This document shows positions 5,253-5,905 of a stretch of 5,905 nucleotides of DNA, in pieces. Under the pieces are notes generated by a model. It was given only the letters and a program-made list of their open reading frames with translations, ran no database searches and was not told the DNA's origin. The stretch's first letter is position 1; every line of letters starts with the position of its first letter. The translations under genes and the position numbers were made by a program. The stretch is from NCBI GenBank assembly GCA_013817135.1, contig JACDDF010000169.1:1-5905 (forward strand), read 5' to 3'. The stretch comes from Nitrospirales bacterium. GTDB lineage: Bacteria > Nitrospirota > Nitrospiria > Nitrospirales > UBA8639.

Positions 5253-5905
5253 GCCTCTAAAGGAAGTAGCTGATACCGATGAATATTCGCATCCGCCATC
5301 GCCTGAATCGCTCCAAGAGCGCGCTCATCTCGTGGATGAAAGAGATGTTTAAACCGACCTTGAAGCTCCAGGTATTGCTCGACAGGAACTTTTTTCCGGA
5401 TAGGCGTTCGATCGGTCACTTCGCCCCCTTCGGCTTCAAACAAAGGAAATAGGCCGCTTTCCACTGCCAGGCGGGCGACCTTGATCGTATGCGCAGGATC
5501 CGATTTCCAGCCAAGTGGGCAGGGAACATGGATATGAATATACCGTGCGCCCCTGATGCTCATGACCTTCGTCACTTTAGCTTCCAGATCATGGAGATCG
5601 GCCACGGAGGCCGTGGCCACATAGGGAATGCCGTGAGCCATCGCAATTCGTGGAAGATTTTTTCCAATGCCCATGGGATTACCGGGGTCTGTTCCCACGG
5701 CCTGCGTCGTATTGGTCCAGGCTCGAGGCGGGGTGGATCCTGAACGCTGAACACCCGTGTTCATGTAGGCCTCATTGTCATAACAGATATACAAGACATC
5801 GTCATTGCGTTCGAACATCCCGGACAAACACCCGAACCCGATATCAACCGTCGCGCCATCTCCGCCCTGCGCGATGACACGAATATCCGTTCTGCCTTTG
5901 GCCCG
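5249..5905 (-). CDS. porB: 2-oxoacid:ferredoxin oxidoreductase beta subunit (partial, N-terminus outside window)
   Basis: The frame is open to the window edge, so the N-terminus, which would carry the beta-subunit Fe-S cysteines, is not seen; 218 residues are visible. It holds the TPP-binding motif: 'GGDGATVDIGFG' begins about 14 residues from the window edge and 'YDNEAYMNTG' follows about 25 residues later, giving the Gly-Asp-Gly ... Asn pattern that binds Mg-TPP. Further on is the family's 'HVPCPLGW' segment. The enzyme interconverts a 2-oxoacid plus CoA with acyl-CoA, CO2 and reduced ferredoxin. Pyruvate is the most likely substrate, but 2-oxoglutarate or another 2-oxoacid cannot be excluded from this part. 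Its TGA overlaps the ATG of the flavoprotein by four bases, so the two are translationally coupled. Alpha and gamma subunits are probably encoded just beyond the right edge. The TTG at 5827 is internal, since the TPP motif lies before it. Confidence 0.9.
   Translation of the reverse strand, partial: RAKGRTDIRVIAQGGDGATVDIGFGCLSGMFERNDDVLYICYDNEAYMNTGVQRSGSTPPRAWTNTTQAVGTDPGNPMGIGKNLPRIAMAHGIPYVATASVADLHDLEAKVTKVMSIRGARYIHIHVPCPLGWKSDPAHTIKVARLAVESGLFPLFEAEGGEVTDRTPIRKKVPVEQYLELQGRFKHLFHPRDERALGAIQAMADANIHRYQLLPLEA

Overview
This window has five protein genes, one small membrane ORF and two non-coding stretches. Every credible coding region reads on the minus strand, so gene order runs from high to low coordinates. 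The gene set suggests a chemolithoautotrophic or anaerobic-type bacterium with a 2-oxoacid:ferredoxin oxidoreductase, as used in the reductive TCA cycle. The style of the HDOD and tandem Usp proteins and the moderate GC content would fit a Nitrospira-like member of the Nitrospirota. That taxonomic guess is inference from protein style only, since no marker gene is present.

Right end (3618-5905): the C-terminal part of a TPP-binding 2-oxoacid:ferredoxin oxidoreductase beta subunit overlaps by ATGA a 544-codon iron-sulfur flavoprotein. The flavoprotein joins a GltD/DsrL-like NAD(P)H:acceptor module to a C-terminal two-cluster ferredoxin (PorD-like) domain. The pair looks like a translationally coupled unit linking NAD(P)H, FAD and Fe-S clusters to pyruvate or 2-oxoglutarate chemistry.

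Middle (2499-3559): a tandem universal stress protein gene has its own candidate promoter. It is followed 48 bases later by a 30-codon single-pass membrane ORF. A gene-poor stretch (2166-2498) comes next; it can be folded into several hairpins that fit the plus strand better than the minus strand.

Left part (1-2165): a signal-peptide-bearing, stand-alone Lon-type (S16) protease domain protein has a good sigma70-like promoter. After about 390 bases without a clear gene comes an HDOD-domain protein. Its first 26 codons lie in a different frame from the rest, with the break at a run of six G, so it is a recent frameshift, a switchable gene or a sequence error.

No tRNA, rRNA, CRISPR array, insertion sequence or phage gene is visible.
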